Positions 61,975-64,000 of a stretch of DNA of 64,000 bases are shown here, piece after piece. The notes under the pieces are model-generated. The model was not told the origin of the DNA and did not search any database. It was given only the letters and a program-made list of their open reading frames with translations. The position numbers were made by a program, and so were the translations under genes. Numbering within the stretch: the first letter of the stretch is position 1; each line of letters begins with the position of its first letter. Origin of the DNA: an uncultured Alistipes sp. (GTDB lineage: Bacteria; Bacteroidota; Bacteroidia; Bacteroidales; Rikenellaceae); NCBI GenBank assembly GCA_904502285.1, contig CAJGEC010000002.1, positions 1 through 64,000 of the forward strand. Direction: 5' to 3'.

Positions 61975-63102
61975 CTATGCGTTGATCATCATTGGCATCA
62001 ACAACATCAACACCTCGCCAGCGTGCTTGTCGTCGTAAACAGGCTTAAAGACACCTGCGCGTGTAGAGTCTGCCAACTCAATCATCACGGTTGGGGTGTC
62101 GATATTCGACAAGATCTCCACGAGGAAGGTAGACTTGAAGCCGATGGTCACAGGCTGGCCATCGTAGCTGCAAGAGATTGTCTCGTTAGCCGATACCGAG
62201 AAGTCGAGATCCTGAGCAGCAAGGCTGATTCGGTTGTTTGCGATATCCATACGGATAAGGTTGGTGGTAGGGTTCGAGCAGACTGCCACACGCTTGATAC
62301 CATTCACCAGCTCAACACGATCTACGAGCACCTTATTAGGGTTAGCCGTTGGGATTACAGCGTTGTAGTTAGGGTAGTTACCCTCGATAAGACGGCACAC
62401 GAACTTATGGTTCTTGAGTTCGAAGGTCACGTTCTTTGCATCGAAGGTGATGCGAATAGGCTCCTCCTCCTTGAGCAACACGTTCTTAAGCAAGTTTGCA
62501 GGCTTCTTAGGAAGGATGAACGATGCGTTGAAGTCTACGTCGGCACACTCCGAAACCGAGCGCACGAGCTTATGAGCATCTGTAGCCACGAAGGTCACCT
62601 TGCCCTCCTCGAAGTTGAAGTAGACACCATTCATCACTGGGCGCAACTCATCGTCAGCGGTAGCAAAGATGGTCTTGTTGATACCAGCGATAAGCACATC
62701 CACATCCATAAGAATCTCCTTATGCTCAGCACCGATGGTCTGCATAGCAGGGTAACTTACAGGGCTTGCACCAGGAATTGAGAGCGAACCACTCGCCCAG
62801 CGCACCTTAATCTCCCAAGTTGAGTCGTTCACGTCGAACTCAAGAGGCATCTCAGGGAACTCCTTGAGCGAGTCGAGCATAAGCTTGCCTGGAGCAGCAA
62901 CAACGCCCTCGCGCTCAACACCATCCACGGTGAGATGACCTACCAAAGTGGTCTCAAGGTCAGAGGTAGTCACAGTGAGTTCGTTTCCCTTGAGTTCGAG
63001 GAGGAAGTAGTCGAGGATAGGAAGGGTATTCTTGTTGCTGATAACCTTGCCTGTAGTTGCCAAGAGTGAAAGCAATGCAGAGCTTGATACTGTAAATTTC
63101 AT
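61975..63102 (-). CDS. dnaN: DNA polymerase III beta subunit (sliding clamp)
   Basis: The 375-residue clamp loads onto DNA and tethers the replicative polymerase. It starts MKFTVSSSALLSLLATTGKVI and has the three-domain fold of the clamp, with ATDAHKLVRS in domain II and the C-terminal MMPMMINA in place of the usual MPMRL end. Length is normal. dnaA is not adjacent and no DnaA-box cluster is seen, so an origin cannot be placed here. The exonuclease gene follows on the same strand, giving a replication-linked pair. Confidence 0.97.
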   Translation of the reverse strand: MKFTVSSSALLSLLATTGKVISNKNTLPILDYFLLELKGNELTVTTSDLETTLVGHLTVDGVEREGVVAAPGKLMLDSLKEFPEMPLEFDVNDSTWEIKVRWASGSLSIPGASPVSYPAMQTIGAEHKEILMDVDVLIAGINKTIFATADDELRPVMNGVYFNFEEGKVTFVATDAHKLVRSVSECADVDFNASFILPKKPANLLKNVLLKEEEPIRITFDAKNVTFELKNHKFVCRLIEGNYPNYNAVIPTANPNKVLVDRVELVNGIKRVAVCSNPTTNLIRMDIANNRISLAAQDLDFSVSANETISCSYDGQPVTIGFKSTFLVEILSNIDTPTVMIELADSTRAGVFKPVYDDKHAGEVLMLLMPMMINA

Positions 63103-63141
63103 AATTTTAGTCGTTTTATTTTGTTTATATTTTACTCTATA

Positions 63142-64000
63142 CTAAAGTGTTGCAAGTTTGTCGAGCGCCATCTCAATCATACGGCGCACAAAGGGTTTAT
63201 AGTCGGTGCAGGCATCCTTAGCCACACGTTGTGCAATGATTGTGCATATAGTGGCTGCTCTGTGACCCATAAGCGAGGCGAGACCCGCCAAGGCCGAGCC
63301 CTCCATCTCGAAGTTGGTGATGCGACGGTCTCCGAACTTGAACGACTCTATCTTCTTGTTGAGGTCGAGGTCGTGTGGTTGGAGACGCACCCATCGACCC
63401 TGTGGGGCGTAGAAGCCTGGAGCGGCGATGGTGATACCCTCACGTGTAGAATCCTTGAAAAGGTCGTAAAGAGCCTTGTCGGCATCTACGAAGTATGGTG
63501 CAGGGAGTTTCTCGTACCACCCCGTATGCTCCATAAAGGCACGCTCAAGGTCGAGGTCGCAGACGCTATCTCGTCCAGCATAGTACGATATAAGGCCATC
63601 GAAGCCGAGCGATGTGCGCGAGAAGATTACCTCACCCACCTCGATATCCTCCTGAATAGCACCCGACGTACCAAGACGCACGAGGGTCAATTTCTTAAAT
63701 TCAGGTTTCACCTGACGGGTAGCAAAATCGATATTTGCCAAGGCGTCGAGCTCCGTAACACAGATGTCGATATTGCCGATACCGATACCCGTAGACATCA
63801 CCGTCATACGCTTGCCCTTATATGTACCTGTGACGGTAAGGAACTCTCGGTTTGCCACCTCACACTCCTTAGTCTCGAAATATTCCGAGATCAAGGCTAC
63901 ACGGCCTGGGTCACCCACTAAGATAACCACGTCGGCAAGTTGTTCGGGCTTTAGATGGAGATGGAAAATTGAGCCATCACCATTGATAATCAACTCTGAA
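63142..64000 (-). CDS. Uridine phosphorylase-type nucleoside phosphorylase, 5' end beyond window
   Basis: The minus-strand frame is open to the window edge (SELIINGDGSIFHLHLKPEQ). Bacteroidales homologues, as I recall them, carry a few more residues before SELIIN, so the true ATG is probably just outside. The visible part has ~286 residues. ILVGDPGRVALISEYF is the N-terminal phosphate/purine motif, VMSTGIGIGNIDICVTEL follows, and NFEMEGSALAGLASLMGHRA is the nucleoside-binding Met/Glu region of this family. It would split uridine (or a related nucleoside) with phosphate in salvage. It lies 39 bp upstream of dnaN on the same strand. Confidence 0.9.
   Translation of the reverse strand, partial: SELIINGDGSIFHLHLKPEQLADVVILVGDPGRVALISEYFETKECEVANREFLTVTGTYKGKRMTVMSTGIGIGNIDICVTELDALANIDFATRQVKPEFKKLTLVRLGTSGAIQEDIEVGEVIFSRTSLGFDGLISYYAGRDSVCDLDLERAFMEHTGWYEKLPAPYFVDADKALYDLFKDSTREGITIAAPGFYAPQGRWVRLQPHDLDLNKKIESFKFGDRRITNFEMEGSALAGLASLMGHRAATICTIIAQRVAKDACTDYKPFVRRMIEMALDKLATL

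Noticed and set aside
61540..62781. A 413-codon plus-strand frame opposite dnaN and the exonuclease
   Set aside because: dnaN and the exonuclease are certain. The frame has no start signals, no family match and spans the gap between two real genes.
61975..63102. Replication origin near dnaN
   Set aside because: There is no dnaA next to it, no cluster of DnaA boxes and no A/T-rich unwinding region.
1..64000. tRNA, rRNA, CRISPR, IS elements, integrases or prophage blocks
   Set aside because: Reading the gaps showed no T-loop patterns, spacer-repeat arrays or transposase frames. Detection by eye could miss a weak RNA gene.

Overview
The window is chromosomal DNA from a member of the Bacteroidota, most likely the order Bacteroidales and possibly an Alistipes-like Rikenellaceae (the genus is an inference, not proven). 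The reasons are promoter boxes of the form TAnnTTTG with a TTG/TTTG about 20 bp upstream, Bacteroidota-specific families (GldE, Omp28, and proteins I match to DUF6029, DUF4270, DUF3098 and DUF6549), the two-domain nucleoside kinase with a ThrRS-like N-terminus, and a DAHP synthase-chorismate mutase fusion. I see no rRNA, tRNA, CRISPR array, transposase or integrase. Almost all of the DNA is housekeeping and densely packed. Both edges cut a gene: an alpha-glucan phosphorylase at the left and a uridine-phosphorylase-type gene at the right.

Layout. 1-17.1 kb holds mostly single metabolic genes on both strands: glycogen phosphorylase, an acyl-CoA ligase, GcvP, a nucleoside kinase, a fused 5'-nucleotidase lipoprotein with RNase HII, an alpha-oxoamine synthase (serine palmitoyltransferase-like), transketolase, two unrecognised genes and a lone GH5 mannanase lipoprotein. 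17.5-27.6 kb is a same-strand run with the end of the division and cell wall cluster, murG-murC-ftsQ-ftsA-ftsZ, followed by gldE, a phosphopantetheinyl transferase and a MATE exporter. 27.7-40.8 kb is on the minus strand: a small lipoprotein, a C1 peptidase, topA, a DUF4270 lipoprotein, a half-length GT5 glycogen synthase, and YfhO-ftsX-DUF3098-uppP-truB-queA. 41-47.5 kb is on the plus strand: a DUF6549-like membrane-anchored protein, a polyprenyl synthase, a sugar-type MFS transporter and lipA-lipB-recJ.

47.6-48.2 kb is the only sizeable non-coding block. It holds a 265-bp MITE-like repeat bounded by 16-nt inverted repeats. Next to it (48.2-52.9 kb) is a set of four exported proteins: a TlpA-type thioredoxin, a DUF6029-type outer membrane barrel, and two Omp28-type lipoproteins that each carry a CxxC motif. 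I read this as a candidate envelope thiol-redox module. 53-56.8 kb has a cyclophilin, the DAHP synthase-chorismate mutase, a PlsC-type acyltransferase and a short-chain dehydrogenase. 56.9-64 kb is on the minus strand: a short AraC-type regulator, a RibF with a shortened flavokinase half, Rex, a LysM/periplasmic-binding fusion, a DnaQ-like exonuclease, dnaN and the cut uridine phosphorylase.

The most unusual points are the inverted-repeat element, the thiol module, an FtsQ with roughly 100 extra residues, an FtsA with a long Pro/Thr-rich tail, the truncated RibF, the half GT5 enzyme, and a murG leader with three consecutive dyads. I do not see a clear new defence or mobile system.
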